From: Plenodomus lindquistii
Lineage: Eukaryota > Ascomycota > Dothideomycetes > Pleosporales > Leptosphaeriaceae
NCBI GenBank assembly: GCA_025504975.1
Contig: JANUWI010000007.1
Location: 558,001 to 622,000, forward strand
Direction: 5' to 3'
Length of the DNA: 64,000 bases
The notes below the pieces were generated by a model. It saw nothing but the letters and a program-made list of their open reading frames with translations, did not search any database and was not told where the DNA came from. Positions 22,580-34,573 of this stretch are shown here, piece by piece. The stretch's first letter is position 1. Each line of letters opens with the position of its first letter. A program made the translations under genes and the position numbers.

Positions 22580-23268
22580 CTACAAGGCAAGCATTCCAAG
22601 GAATCCAAAGATCGCGCCGACACTCGCGCCAACAGCGGCAGTTGGGAAGCAAGCGGCGCCAGTGAACGTTGCAGCACTGGCGGAAGTGCTCAAGGTCGGG
22701 CTCTGGACTGCGCGCGAGGTGCTATTGACGCTATTCACACCCGTCAGGGCTGAGGATCCAGATGCGATCGAAGCAGGCGCAGAAGCAACCGCAGAAGTGG
22801 ACGGGGTAATCGCAGCAGAACTGGGGGCGGACGTGGCGTACTTTGAAGCTGAAGCGTATGCGGACGCGGACGCAGACGCCGAGGAGGGAGTAGGAGTGGC
22901 TTCAGCTTCATAGGGGTAAACCTGAGGCAGAAGGCTCAATACGTCCGTCGGGAGCGCCTGGTACCAGGCAGGTATCTTGCCGGCAGCGAGAGAAGAGGCC
23001 ATTTCTCCTGCAAAGGCAGTTGGGGATGCGACGGCGTAGGATGCGACTTCGGATGGGATCGCTGTCGCCAGGACGGACAGGACCGATTCTTGAACATTAG
23101 GTCTGCATGGTGGTGGTCAGCCATTAAGAAACCCCCGGCAAGATATAAAAATGTCTTGAACGCGTGCGAAAACGCGAACAAAAGGTATGCAACTTACGCG
23201 ATGGGAGTCTGAGCCGACGCGCCTGCTGCCAGCGCCAAAAGCGCGACAGTAATGGCCTTGCCGTGCAT
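22580..23268 (-). CDS. Secreted, probably GPI-anchored Ala/Ser-rich cell-surface protein
   Basis: Two exons, 23198-23268 and 22580-23102, encode 197 residues. A signal peptide is plain (KAITVALLALAAGASAQ, cleavage expected after about residue 20). A compact middle region (about 25-90) carries SVLSVLATAIPSEV and IPAWYQALPTDVLSLLPQVY, then a Ser/Ala/Thr-rich stalk suited to O-mannosylation. The C-terminus ends with a small-residue site followed by a hydrophobic tail (GASVGAIFGFLGMLAL), the pattern of GPI attachment. Small GPI proteins with this architecture are common in fungal cell walls. No enzymatic motif is visible and no function is assigned. The 5' exon is short and supplies the whole leader, so a single-exon prediction (140 residues from 23002) would lose it. 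Confidence 0.85.
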
Positions 23269-24671
23269 GTCTACCCACGGTTTGACGTTGATTTCCAAAG
23301 GTTCGATTGGCGATTGTCCCGTTGGTGACGCAATGGTAGGGATAAAACGACCGAATGAATGTGGAGAACCTTAAAAGCAATGCAGGGCAAAAATGAGCGT
23401 GGAGTTTGGGGTAGAGATGAGAAGGAGGTGGTTCGTGAGGATCCCCGGCTGTATATGAAACGGGAGGCGGCAGCAACCTCACGATACCTTGGGGGGCGGG
23501 CGGCTAGACAAGTTGGCGAAAATAAGATTACATTGGCTATAGCAACGCTGAGACCTAGATTAGAAGGGCACAAGCGAACGATGGGCTAAGAATTATAATA
23601 GCTCGATACCAGATGTACCATGTTGCGACAATGTTCCGCGTAGTGGAGGTTGTGCAACACTGCCTCGAAGTGTCTGCCCTCTTCCGTTACACATCAACAC
23701 CACTACGGCCACATTACTTCTCTCTACAGACTCGACGATAACCTCCCAAGAATCTGCAAACCTCATGACCAGCGCTCGGGTCCTGTCTCATTTGACGTGA
23801 TAGCTGAACGCCTCTTCCATCACACGCTTCCCACCAATCACGCTGGCCCCTGACGTCGCTAGAGCGAGGCTCATTTCCACTTTTTAAGCATGTCGGACCC
23901 CTAATCGTCGTCTCCAGGGCAGCCCACAGCGACAACGCCCGATCCATGCAAGGGCGGGAGTGGGGCGATTTTCAAACAGCCTTGTCTTGGAAGGTCATGG
24001 TGTTGATCTTTCGTTGATAGGCGAAAGGGGAAAGTCGCAAAGTCCAGAAGCATTGATGACTGTTGCTGCGAACAGTGCAGTGACTCGCCCATGCAGAGAA
24101 AAACGTTCGATGCGAGTGCAAATTCGATCACGGGCACTGCCCATCGCAATTACGGACTCGCTGATTCGGTTGCTGCCGCCCAGGTGCTAACGTCATTGGT
24201 GCTTCTTGGGACCAATTGTGATTTGAATTTGAATGCCGACCTATAGCTTCAGGGTACATATAACGCAATCTCGCTTTCTCCAAGCAACGCAAATCGACAA
24301 TCACTGTGCACATACAACTGCTAAAACAGCCTCAGGATGAATCAACGAGAACGGATTTATCGGCAGAAGCAAAGGAGTACATTTCAGTTGGATCATTCTG
24401 CCTGAAGGCCACTGCCTCTGTTTCCGATCGTTGGCAATGGCAGGATAGGTACTGAAGAGGAGAGTACAGCCATCCGCGACTGCTTGGCAAGATCCAGGTG
24501 CTCAAAGCAGCAATTGTGAGTTCGGGCTTTGATATTGAGTGATCTGAACATATGAGATGAAACACCGAGAGCATGTGATGGCTTGGTATCCGGAGGTCCA
24601 TCGAATTTTCATGATGAGGCCAGTGAAGACTGTATATATCTGACCCCAAAGCAATACATGCTTCAGTGCAC
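23269..24671. other. 1.4 kb intergenic
   Basis: It holds the promoter of the GPI gene (left part) and the 3' flank of the MRJP-like gene (right part). No coding evidence was found on either strand. Confidence 0.5.
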
Positions 24672-25998
24672 TCATACAGCTGGCCCTCTTCCAATCCAAA
24701 CCCTGAAGCTTCGAAATGGGCCCCGTCTGTTATCAGTGTTGTTGTACTGATAGCTCGGGCCCAACGTCAATTGATTTGTGTTGAAGTACAACCAGCCGTC
24801 CAAGATCGCCATCGAATCGGCGTGCTGGATCATGGCACTTCTTACCAATGTCTTTACTACGTAATCATTCGCAGGTACCAGGCCAGTGCCACCAGGCTCA
24901 TTACCATTGACAGTCATGTTGACCTGCGACTCTAGTGTATCAACGTAGTAGATGGCGTTTTGTTCGCTCGCTGCTATGTAGACACTGCCCTGGTCGTCGG
25001 CCGTGAAGCCAGCTTGCTCAGAACCGCACTGTCCTGGATTTTGTACTGCACGCAGAATCTCGTCATCGGATTTGCTTTCGTCCACCAAGACGTCCTGGGC
25101 CACGTAGTAGAAGCGACGTGAGGCTAGTACACCCCAGTAAAAGTTGCCAGATGCTTGCATCCGAATCAGTGGTATAATTGACGAAAGGGAGCAGACACTT
25201 ACCTAGTGCTATACCGTCTGCGGCGGTTGTCAAGTGTCCTTTCTTAGTGCCATTCCAGGTGTATATAAGCTGCCCATTGTATGTCCCAACATAGTCCTCA
25301 TCGGCCCGTACAACGGTCGTGTTGAACAGTCTGCGAACTGCGCTGCCAGTTTCAAGGTCAACTGCTAATAGGGAGCTGTTCCTACTGGCGTCTGTGATAT
25401 ATGCATATCCTTCTCTACCTCCCAGTGACGTATTCACACGCATGTCGTTCATGTTCATCCTGTGTGATAGCAAGGCTTTGGGGATGATATAAGTGCGTAG
25501 TCGCTCCGCGGTGGTCTCGTTAAAGCTCATGAGCTTTGCTCCTCCATATGTAGCATCGGTGGTTGCGGTCGCGTCATGGGGAATACCACTGTCAACTACC
25601 CAAAGCCGACCGAGATCGTCGCGAACTATATTCTGGACGTTCACGAAGCAAGTACTCGGATCCTGACCAGCTGTGCAGTTCTGCATAGCGGCATTTGGCC
25701 AGGGCTGCTCATCGTTGAAAGACGTGCATACCACAACATTATTGGGGGTCTGACCAGCGTTGCGAGGATAGGTAAGGTAGAGCTTGTGAACACTGTCGAC
25801 TGCCAGACCTGTTGATGGCTTCTGACTGTCGTGTATCGCCTCCAGCGGCGGTCCGACAAGAGCAAAATCTTGCGGGTATGCGCCGTTGGTCAAGCCTGGA
25901 CCAAAGGGACGGAAATTGCCATGTGGAGTACTAAAATCGCTGCTTGCGAATGAGGCAGACATGTACAATGCCGAATAGACGACGATGAATAGCGACAT
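24672..25998 (-). CDS. Secreted major royal jelly / yellow-like protein
   Basis: Two exons, 25203-25998 and 24672-25153, give 425 residues. A hydrophobic leader (MSLFIVVYSALYMSASFASS) indicates secretion. Family blocks of the MRJP/yellow six-bladed propeller are clear: LAVDSVHKLYLTYPRN, VQNIVRDDLGRLWVVDSG, GYAYITDASRNSSLLAVDLE, then GFTADDQGSVYIAASEQNAI and the terminal LYFNTNQL followed by RRGPFRSFRVW. Several N-x-S/T sites suggest glycosylation. Insect members include yellow proteins and royal jelly proteins; fungal and bacterial members are of unknown function. The C-terminus after PFRSFRV is short, and another small exon cannot be excluded. No nearby gene explains its role. Confidence 0.88.
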
Positions 25999-26599
25999 GG
26001 TGTCTTGAAAACCGTCGTGTGGCGAGGGTAAGTTGAATGGTTCCTGTGTTTAACGTTATTTAATCAAATTGTAGGCGGATGACAGCGCTGGATATATGCG
26101 ATATGCTGGTTCTGCTAGGACGCTAGAGAAAGCGTCATACGATTGTCATTGACGACCTGCCGTGACTACAATTGAATCAGCCTTGGGAAGTAGCTCCATC
26201 CTCATTAGAAACATTCAGGTGTTTCGAGCGAGTCGACTCCATGTTTGATTGATCTGAGATTTGACTGATCATGTGACGTAAAGGAGTTTAGATGAGAGCT
26301 TTTCTCGACAGATCCAATGGGAATAAAGCGGATTTCAGAAAGAAAAACCTACTGTCTGTCCCTACGTTACAAGCCCATAGAACAAGGTAGGTCTGCCATG
26401 TTGCGGAGAACGGGGATGACGCTAGGTGATGACGTCGTGCTAGCGGGAGAAGGGACACGCACGAGCCTTCGTGATTACCGAAACGCGTCGACTGGGGAAA
26501 CCACGACCGACTCGCGTCAACAATTGCATGCAACACACGCAAGGACACTTAACGCAATGTACACGTCAAATGTCCATGTATGCATTGCAAACGACAATA
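25999..26599. promoter_or_regulatory. Divergent promoter region, MRJP-like / Sld3-like genes
   Basis: 601 bp between outward starts. The frame of the plus-strand gene is open back to an ATG at 26471. No specific site is recognised. Confidence 0.45.
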
Positions 26600-29281
26600 A
26601 TGCTTGAGTCCGTCTCCAGTGCACCCATACAGCTCCTTGGACAGGCTCTCCCACGCCACGAAGCCGAATCGCAACTGCCCTCGGAACGAGAGCGAGACAG
26701 CATCCGTAGTCTGGGTGCTTCGAACCACCCCTTCACAATCAAACCATTTCCGGAGTCGCCGTATGGAAAGCCTATAGTCCTCAAGCCTCTTCGTATCATT
26801 GCACGCTCGCAGCTGCCCCTCACGTTCCTGGACACGACACCGGACGAGACCTTTGCCTCGAACAGCCTCTTTGCAGCACACATCGAAGTGCTGGAGACTG
26901 GAACTCCGCAATACGAGGGCAGAGATGTAGCAAAGGTTCTCATTGCACGCTTGGACGCGAAGCGGACATTGTACGCGGTCGAACGAGTGCAACCGCATGT
27001 ATACAGCATTTGTCGCCTTGCGCCCTGGTTGAAAGAGAGAGAAGTCACGGAACTATGGGATCATAGGAACGTATGGAGCTGCACAGTACCATCTGCGCTG
27101 TCGCCGACCACAGGGGCACGGGGACCTTGGTGGCAACATGCTGTCGTTGCAGCCCAAACGCATGAGCAGCCAGCAAGACATGTGAGGATGAAGATGATGC
27201 GAAAACCTCTCTTTCCGACGATGGCCGCGCCAGCATTACCCCAGACTGCACCCACACGGAACGTCCCTTCCCAGAGTCTGGACACTGTCTCTTTGGACCC
27301 GTTCCAGGATGGTCAATTCGAGACCCCCAGCGCGCAAGACCAGCTCGCATTACTGGTGCAACAGTACCTAGATGCAGTATACCTATCGAAGACGTCCCTG
27401 GCGTATTTTGCGAAAGGCCCAATGACACGCATACGCAATACATTTACAACGCCAGCAGAAGGAGCTCCAGCAACACACGAACTTGTTACCTTTTTACGGG
27501 CCATGATTTTGAGTGCTAAATCAAGTGAGAAGAAGTACCACGATACACTCCCAGCAGTGATTAAAGCACTGCCGCCAGGAACCTTGTCAGAGGACGAACA
27601 TGTGCCTACAGCCAACAAGGCCAGGAAGTCGAAGAAGAAAGCCAAACTTGGGCGGGATGGCGTTTACCCTAACGAGGAAATGATTATCAGAAAGTGGTGG
27701 CTCTCCGAGTTGCCAAGCGGCGACAGGGGCGCTGAGACTATGGATCAATGCATTAGAAGGCGGATTGGAGACTTGCGAGTGCGCGAAACCCTTGCACAGC
27801 TTATCTTAGTGCTTGAAATAGTCGCTCTAGAGTCCCTTCACACCTACAAGTCTGCTATCGACGAGAACGGAGCCGATGCCGAAGATTCACAGACTCTCGA
27901 CGCGCAATCCAAAAAACCGAAGAAGCGTACAAAGAAGCTAGACGATATCAACCTCCAGCTTGATCTTTTACTCGACAAGTTGTGCATTTGGCACGCTACT
28001 GAGGAATTGGGCATTTTGGATTTCGATACAAAACCAACGGCGCAAAGTGAAGGTCTTGACGGCAACGGTAAGCCTGGGGCCAGTGATCGACTGCATAGCT
28101 TCTGTGTCGAGGTCATTGTGCCTTTCTATATGAACCGCCTACCTGAACAGGCTCTGATGGCAAACAAAAAATTGGGTGGGCCAATACACAGTGCACCATC
28201 CAAGCGCAAGGCGATGAAGGCTCCTGCTGCTTCCCGAAACTCCGCACTTTCTAACGCGCCCGAGGTGAAAAAGTCACGGCGGTCACTGGCCAGAGTAGCA
28301 ACAGACAACACGGGAAGAACGATTGAACGAGTCACTCCATCGCTCAACCGATCTGCTACGGATTCCTCACTTGTACCTACCATCAAGCGCGAAGGAAGCG
28401 AGGTTCCAATGGCAGCTATCCCCTTCCAACGCAGTCCTTCCAAGAGTGCTAGACAGTCAATGTCGCAGATCAGACACCTACAGGGACGTCAAATTGACCT
28501 CAATCGGCCCTCTGCTGCCGCCGAAGCCAAAATCAAACACAAACAGCGCGTCGAGGAAGACCTACAAGAAGCCATATTGGCTTTGAAGAGGCCGAACCGA
28601 GGACTGGCGGCGGGAGGTTACGTTGCAGATAAAGAACAACGTGGGCTTGGGCTGGTGAGTAAGTCCAGGAAGCAGGCGAACCCTGTGCGAAGGGTGGTCA
28701 AAGATGTCCAAGTCACTGCAACGCCCCGAGTTGGCCGTAGGACGAGGAACATGATAGAACAGACGCCAATTCACGAACCGTCCTACAATCCTTTTGTACG
28801 AGACGCGACAGATGGAGCGCCAACACTGAGCGAATTCTGTATCCCGTCCTCAGCCGCCCATCCACCAGAGCCAATGGTGCCGGCAACGGGACACCGTAGC
28901 GCATCGGGCCGCCGGAGCCTAGCACATTCTAATATCGCCGAGACACCTTCCAAGGCCCCGAACACCAAGTCCTTCTCCTCATCAGGGGCAGCACGCAGAA
29001 CAATCTTCGAGACTCCGTCAAAGCCCACAGGGCCGCACTCGGGTGCCAGGCTCCCCGCGCCATCGCACGTGTTTGAAACACCAGCGAAAGTGGCCAACCG
29101 ATCGCCTCCCGCATACACCATGGCCACACCCGCAGTAGCAGCTGGTACGCCGACCAATTCGGTTCCCGCATCTCCCAATATGGCTGGTCCCATTGCATTT
29201 TCACTGCCCAAGGGGAGCGGTACTGAAACATCGATATATGACGCATTAGGCTGGAATGATGATGATTACGATGATGAATGA
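26600..29281 (+). CDS. SLD3: Sld3-like DNA replication initiation regulator
   Basis: Single exon, 893 residues from the ATG at 26600 (MLESVSSAP); an in-frame ATG at 26471 would add 43 unlikely-looking residues. The central part (about 260-560) is helical and carries QDQLALLVQQYLDAVYLSKT, SLAYFAKGPMTRIR, MIIRKWWLSEL, ETLAQLILVLEIVALESL and LDLLLDKLCIWHATEEL, the pattern of the Sld3 (Treslin-related) domain. The basic, Ser/Pro-rich C-terminal third has several S/T-P sites, including repeated ETPSK-type motifs suited to CDK phosphorylation. Sld3 binds Cdc45 and, once phosphorylated by CDK, Dpb11 to fire replication origins. Ortholog assignment rests on remembered family pattern; profile confirmation would settle it. 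Confidence 0.8.
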   Translation: MLESVSSAPIQLLGQALPRHEAESQLPSERERDSIRSLGASNHPFTIKPFPESPYGKPIVLKPLRIIARSQLPLTFLDTTPDETFASNSLFAAHIEVLETGTPQYEGRDVAKVLIARLDAKRTLYAVERVQPHVYSICRLAPWLKEREVTELWDHRNVWSCTVPSALSPTTGARGPWWQHAVVAAQTHEQPARHVRMKMMRKPLFPTMAAPALPQTAPTRNVPSQSLDTVSLDPFQDGQFETPSAQDQLALLVQQYLDAVYLSKTSLAYFAKGPMTRIRNTFTTPAEGAPATHELVTFLRAMILSAKSSEKKYHDTLPAVIKALPPGTLSEDEHVPTANKARKSKKKAKLGRDGVYPNEEMIIRKWWLSELPSGDRGAETMDQCIRRRIGDLRVRETLAQLILVLEIVALESLHTYKSAIDENGADAEDSQTLDAQSKKPKKRTKKLDDINLQLDLLLDKLCIWHATEELGILDFDTKPTAQSEGLDGNGKPGASDRLHSFCVEVIVPFYMNRLPEQALMANKKLGGPIHSAPSKRKAMKAPAASRNSALSNAPEVKKSRRSLARVATDNTGRTIERVTPSLNRSATDSSLVPTIKREGSEVPMAAIPFQRSPSKSARQSMSQIRHLQGRQIDLNRPSAAAEAKIKHKQRVEEDLQEAILALKRPNRGLAAGGYVADKEQRGLGLVSKSRKQANPVRRVVKDVQVTATPRVGRRTRNMIEQTPIHEPSYNPFVRDATDGAPTLSEFCIPSSAAHPPEPMVPATGHRSASGRRSLAHSNIAETPSKAPNTKSFSSSGAARRTIFETPSKPTGPHSGARLPAPSHVFETPAKVANRSPPAYTMATPAVAAGTPTNSVPASPNMAGPIAFSLPKGSGTETSIYDALGWNDDDYDDE

Positions 29282-30327
29282 GTGGCTTCAGGGTAACCTT
29301 TGTCGGAAAATTCTGTTGCATTAGCGAGCGAGTATATGGGAGTAAGACTTGAAGGGGCATCGGGCGGCGTAAAATAGAGTTCTAGGCCTGGAATATGGGC
29401 ATGAGTGAGCTGGTATAGGCACATGACTAACAGGTGAGGTCCTTGTTCAGTCAAGGGACGAGGAGAGGCACACGTGGGGAGGATTCGAATAGACATGAGT
29501 TTTGGCAGAAAAGCATGAATTACGCCCATGTTGTAGTATGTAGGCCCAACGTGACATGTCAGACAACGTCTCATGGAACGGCCGACGGTACGCCACGTCG
29601 GCCAGGCGTGCCCTAGGCTGGTGAGATTGCAGCCGGCGTTGTGCTGGCGGTGTTGATCTGTCGTATGCGCAGTGGACTACCGTCTACGCAAAGATGGCAC
29701 TTGGCTGGATCGAGGCATCTGCCCCCAAGTGTCGGGGCTAGTGGCGTGCCTGTTGTTGCTACTCTGGAATCGAGGAGGCCGCCTCTCGAGTGCTCAGCAA
29801 TGCAGAGTGGATGTACATAGACGGTAGCTGTCGCGTTGCACGCGTTGGCATTGCAGCTTGGGGCTGCTAGCTCCAGGCACAGGACGGCCATGGCCCATGC
29901 CATGGCCCAGGCGTGTGAAAGGCGACAGGGATGGACGATCTAGCTCGGCGTCCCTTGCAGCAGATGGGATGAGACGGCGAATCACCGCCACGCACGCGGG
30001 AGAGCACAGTGCAATTTGTGCTGAACGGCTCCGCCGCCGGCATTTTCTCCTCGTCCTAGTCGATCCGTGCAGTCGAGGGTCGGGAGCCCTAGTCACGCTG
30101 AGATTATGAAAACCAGACGTGTGCACCGACTGCCTGTGGCGCGGCGAGTCCTGTCGCCGCTGTCTCTCAGTCCTTGCTTGTACTGCTGCCTCTGAGACCT
30201 TCGTCTCGACTGCGGCCGCACAGGAACGACGCTGTCTCGCCCTCTCTGGAATCCAAACATGCGCTGCTGCCAGCCCGGCGAGCCAAGATAGCCTGCCCAC
30301 TTCGCTACCCGTCCTCTACTCGCACCC
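29282..30327. other. Intergenic, 1.05 kb
   Basis: The last 300 bp before 30328 are GC-rich and pyrimidine-biased, consistent with a 5' leader. A 168-codon minus-strand frame there (29794-30300) is Arg/Ala-rich by composition and is not called. Confidence 0.5.
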
Positions 30328-32804
30328 ATGGCCGTCGCTGCACCACGCCGCGCCGTCTCGCATGGCCCCAGGTCGCCCACGCTCAGCGATGCGGGCATGA
30401 TCCTGCCCGTCGTCTTCGAGGTCGACTCTGCCCGCGGAGAGTCGCCTGCGCCCTACCTCGAGCGCCCTCCCTCACCACCCGCGCTGTACACCCACGCCAA
30501 CTCGAGTCACGTCACATTGACCTCCCCACCCCAACCCAGGCGCCGTGCCTCGCATCAGACAAAATCCCCGTCGCTGTCCGCACAGTCCTCGCGCTCCACG
30601 CTGCGCACCATGCCGGACTCAGGAGCGCCTCCTATCGCCGCCCTGGCCCGCGACGATGCTCTTGCCTCGTCGCCCACGATTGAGACTGCCAATGGCACCT
30701 GGCACGGCCATGGTCAGGGGCACGACCAGCACCGTCGCCTCAGCACTGCATCCAGCTCCGTCCTCAGCGAAGATCTCGACAACTGGCCGGGATTCGACAG
30801 CCACTCCGACGCCTTCGACGACAGCGGCATCGACCTGGTAGAGAAGCGCACCCACTCCAGCCCGGAGACCGACATGGGCGACGAGCGCTGGCCCCACGAG
30901 CGCAGTAGCGGCAGCGACGACGACGACGACCCGTACTCGTCGGCCGCGCTCAGCAGGAGGGCTGAGATCATCCTGGCCAATGCGAAGAAGCGACTCAATG
31001 TATGTGTGGCCTCTGAGTGCCGTTCCGTTGGCCACAAGACTGACAACCATAGGTCATGGAAGGGAACCTCCGAGGTGCGCGAGAGTCCCTGGTTGTGTCT
31101 CCCACCTTCAGCGCCAACAGCAACCCACTCGACGTGTCGCAGCACATCTCTGCCACCAGAGAGCGTGATCGACGACTCTACTCTGGCATTGGCCCCATCC
31201 CCCCGCGTATCCACTCGTATCGCACCTCTCAACTAGCTGCTAACAACACCACGACCCACTCGCGGGGTCTCAGCGAAACATCGGTTCCGCTTCCTTTCAA
31301 GTCCTCGTACATGTCCAGGAGTGCTTCGAACAAGAGAGCATCCAGTGCAATAGGCCACACGAGCGGTCCGTGGTCGCATGACGGACACAAGCAGGGCCGC
31401 TTCCCAATCAAGGAGTCACGCAGTCACGAAGTGCTTCGTAATCCTCGGTCAACATGGACAAGTCCCCCTGAGCGAGAACCCCCTGTGAGATCAACTTCGC
31501 GAACATCGAGGTCCCCGACTGCTCTGGAAACACTTCCGGAAGACGAGGATGGCGCCAGGGTGCATCGATCTGCCTCAGCCGCAAGTGGCCTACGCGACCA
31601 GGTCAACGATCTGAAAGGCAGAATCTCAAGCTTGAAACTGAAAGCACAGGAGGACCATCTCAGACGACGCAGCTTACAAAACCTTCGTGCACCCAGTCCG
31701 TTTACCTCCGCCAATACCTGGCAGTCTGGCATAATACCCTTCACTGCGAACACAGGCCTAGGGATCAAGACAGAGTTTCCTTCCCGAACACTTCTACACG
31801 CTCCTGACAATTACAGTCGACCGCGGAGTGCCACCACGACTCTCTCTCAGCGTGAAGGCGAGGAACTCATCAACTACGCAGTCAAGGAGCAACACGAGCC
31901 AACTACTAGCCATTCCTACTCCGAGCAGTACATGCGCGACGATGCGAGACTATCACGCCAATACGAGGACTTCGAAGAGGACGTTGTTGCGGATGAGACA
32001 GACGAGGACTTCATGTCTGCTGATGAGGAGGAAGACGATGCCGTTCCAGGAGGCGACAGCGTCTACGAAGATGCTGTATACGAACTGCCGCCCACAGAGA
32101 GGCACGAAGACCGAGTCGACGCCTTCGACTACGAGCATTTCTTCTTGCACAGCGCCATGGGGACATATAGTCTGGAAGGCCGTCGATCAAGTGCAAGCTC
32201 CGGCAGCTCAAACGCCACCACACGACCCGTGACAGCAGTGCAGTCTATGGAAGACTTGAGTGATCCGGCGAAAAGAATCTCGTTCCATGCCCGAAACCCA
32301 AGTGTAGACTCGATATCAACCATTGCATCGTTTGCAACGGCTGCAGAGGAGCAAGACGACGAGGAGGCTAATGAGCAGATGGACCAGTTCTCTCAACAGC
32401 TTCTTTCAGCCCAAACCCCAGTTGCAGCGCGTCCAGGAGCGCAAAGTGGGCTTGCGGCACTCCGTACCGACTCAGCAATCAACATGAGGCGCGGTATCGG
32501 TTCCTCTCCAACCCTCACCAGCGTGTCTCGCGGCTCATCGACCCCAACAGAGCTTGCTCACGGCCTGCAGACTTCAAAAATCTTCTCGATCCTGACCGAG
32601 GGATCACGAGATGAGACTCGTCTGGCATTGAGCGAGGAAGAGATTCAACTCATCTACGGTCTTGCTGCTAGCATCACAAACGTGTGTTCCAACCTGCAGA
32701 ACACGCACGGAGAAGCCTACGACCGAAAAGCGTGGCGCCGACGCCTTGATGAAGCTCGCCGAGTGCTCAACGGCGAGGAGACTGCAGACGACCAGTCATT
32801 CTGA
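30328..32804 (+). CDS. Ser-rich, acidic protein with a central coiled coil, function unknown
   Basis: Two exons, 30328-30999 and 31053-32804, encode 807 residues. The N-terminal 220 residues are Ser/Pro/His-rich with an acidic run (SGSDDDDDPYSS) before a conserved-looking RRAEIILANAKKRLN that ends exon 1; exon 2 resumes VMEGNLRGARESL. A short heptad segment lies at about 402-438 (LRDQVNDLKGRISSLKLKA, then RRRSLQNLRAPSPF). Acidic stretches around 530-560 (VVADETDEDFMSADEEEDD) and a C-terminal helical block (LSEEEIQLIYGLAASITNVC, ending KAWRRRLDEARRVLNGEE) look structured. It resembles proteins found across filamentous ascomycetes that have no assigned function (memory). A cytoskeletal or cell-cortex scaffold is possible but unproven. 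Confidence 0.8.
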
Positions 32805-34572
32805 GCACTATCCACTCATTCAATATTCCCTCAGTAATGTTTACTTAGTCCTGCTGCGATTTAGCGGACAGTTGTACTGCCTCTACGACACGTAACCCCA
32901 AATTTCCTTGTAATTAATGTCTGTATCTACTTTTCCTTTTGTTCTCGTTTCCTTTGCTTCGGCAGACGGGTTGGGGGGTTGCACATGGGACGTCACGATC
33001 ATAGATAATCTTAGTTCATGTATTGATACCCGGGGGTGGAGTTGGAGTGGAGTCGCGAACTGGTGTGTGTGGACTCTGCTGTCATTTGACACTCTGCATT
33101 TGGCTCTAGACCTTTAGTTGTTCCTGCTGCCCACGTGTATATGCACCTGTGGCGGTGGTAGTCGTAATATAGCGTCTAAGTAGACAGAAGATGATGGCTG
33201 TGTGGTTTGAACGAGTTTTCCAGCGTGAACGAGCATGGGAAGATGGAGTGCAGGCTTCGTGTAAACGGTCGATGCAAAGATGTGACTGAACACTTTCGGC
33301 AGAACCACACATAGCGCCCCCCTCAAGGCTGACAGGCCCTGGTCCCCAGGATACAGAAGTTCCAGGTCGGGTAGAGATGCTGTTGAGCCGCCCCACCACG
33401 GCCGTCCAGCGTCATTGCATGCTGCACAATTCGGACTGCTATGCGTTGTCCATGTACCATAACCTCGACAACGAGCAAAAGCGGCAGCTCTAACGCACGT
33501 CTTCTAATTGTGCATGTCGCCGCTGGCTGCCGCGCTCTGCGATTGGCGAACAGACGTCTTGGATTGGGCGGGACGGTCGATTGAGGACTGGCGGTGTAGA
33601 CGCTGCTGCTGCCAACAGACTAGAGAACCCACTCTGGCCGCGGCAATTGGCCCACCGCGTGCACCTTTACGAGTCTCGCGGCGTGGCTTGAGGGCGTGCT
33701 AGGCAAAAGAGAGCGGCTTCCGTCGAGGGCATCACAGGGCACAACAGTGGCAGCTCTGCACCACCACACACCTGCGCATACAATGCGCCTCGGGCCTAAC
33801 CCTAAAATTTCTGCCAGCGGATAAACCACCGCTGCCGCCCGCATCGCGCATCCCTCTTTCCCTGCATCGGATCGCATCCTGACCATCTAACACCAACACC
33901 GTGTATTCGCGCTCTCGCGGCCCCCCCCCCAGCTTTGCCCGGCTGACTACTCCACCCCTCGACTAGCCACCCCTCATTTTTGGAGATATTCCGCCCAGCT
34001 GGTCCGGGCGCGTGTGTGACGAGGTGGATGAAACGAATCGCACGCTCCAACAGGCTTGGTGCGCGCAGGGAGGACTGGCCATTCGACGGCGATAACGATT
34101 GGCGTCGCGGAACCTCGTCCACCCTCTAGAGCGGCCACACTCACTGCCACGGCCTTGTGACCACTTGCGACGCCTGCTCCCCTCGTTTCGCCTCTACGCC
34201 TGCAATCCCCTGCAATCCCCTGCATTCTCTTGATTTGTGTGTTCCTGGGACGAGGAACAAGACAGAGCACTACACCGTCTAGTGTCATACGCGCCGGATT
34301 GCATCGCCAGATTCGCTATACGCAACATCCTTACTTTTTCCCTTGTGTATCGCTAGAGCTGCACCCATCGAGACCTGCAGCAGACCCCGGAACATAGTCA
34401 CGCACGCCCACGAGACCGCGCATCCATACCCACATCGGCATCCTCTACGGTCCTTGGATTTCCGCTCTCGCAGTCATCTACTAGCCGCTCACTCATTGCG
34501 GTTTTGCACGAGCGCTCATGTGCCCACCGCCGCCCACTTCCTTCTGTTTGCGCGTATCAAAGTACACGCATA
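32805..34572. other. 1.77 kb intergenic, probable promoter and long leader of the giant gene
   Basis: No gene is recognised. It contains a run of ten C at 33921-33930, three copies of a roughly 10-bp TGCAATCCCC-like unit near 34200-34225, and a C/A-rich segment from about 34300. An upstream ORF at 34343-34573 is listed separately. Confidence 0.5.
34200..34225. repeat. Short imperfect tandem repeat (TGCAATCCCC unit)
   Basis: Two perfect TGCAATCCCC units and a third partial TGCATTC lie head to tail in non-coding DNA upstream of the giant gene. Confidence 0.8.
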
Positions 34573-34573
34573 A
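34343..34573 (+). promoter_or_regulatory. Candidate upstream ORF overlapping the giant gene's start (TAATG)
   Basis: A 76-codon frame ends with TAA at 34571-34573, and the A at 34573 is also the first base of the ATG of the giant gene. If the transcript includes it, ribosomes finishing the upstream ORF would be placed on the main start. The peptide is His/Arg/Ala-rich without a domain. The main frame is itself open back to an ATG at 34504, so the true start could differ. Confidence 0.35.
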
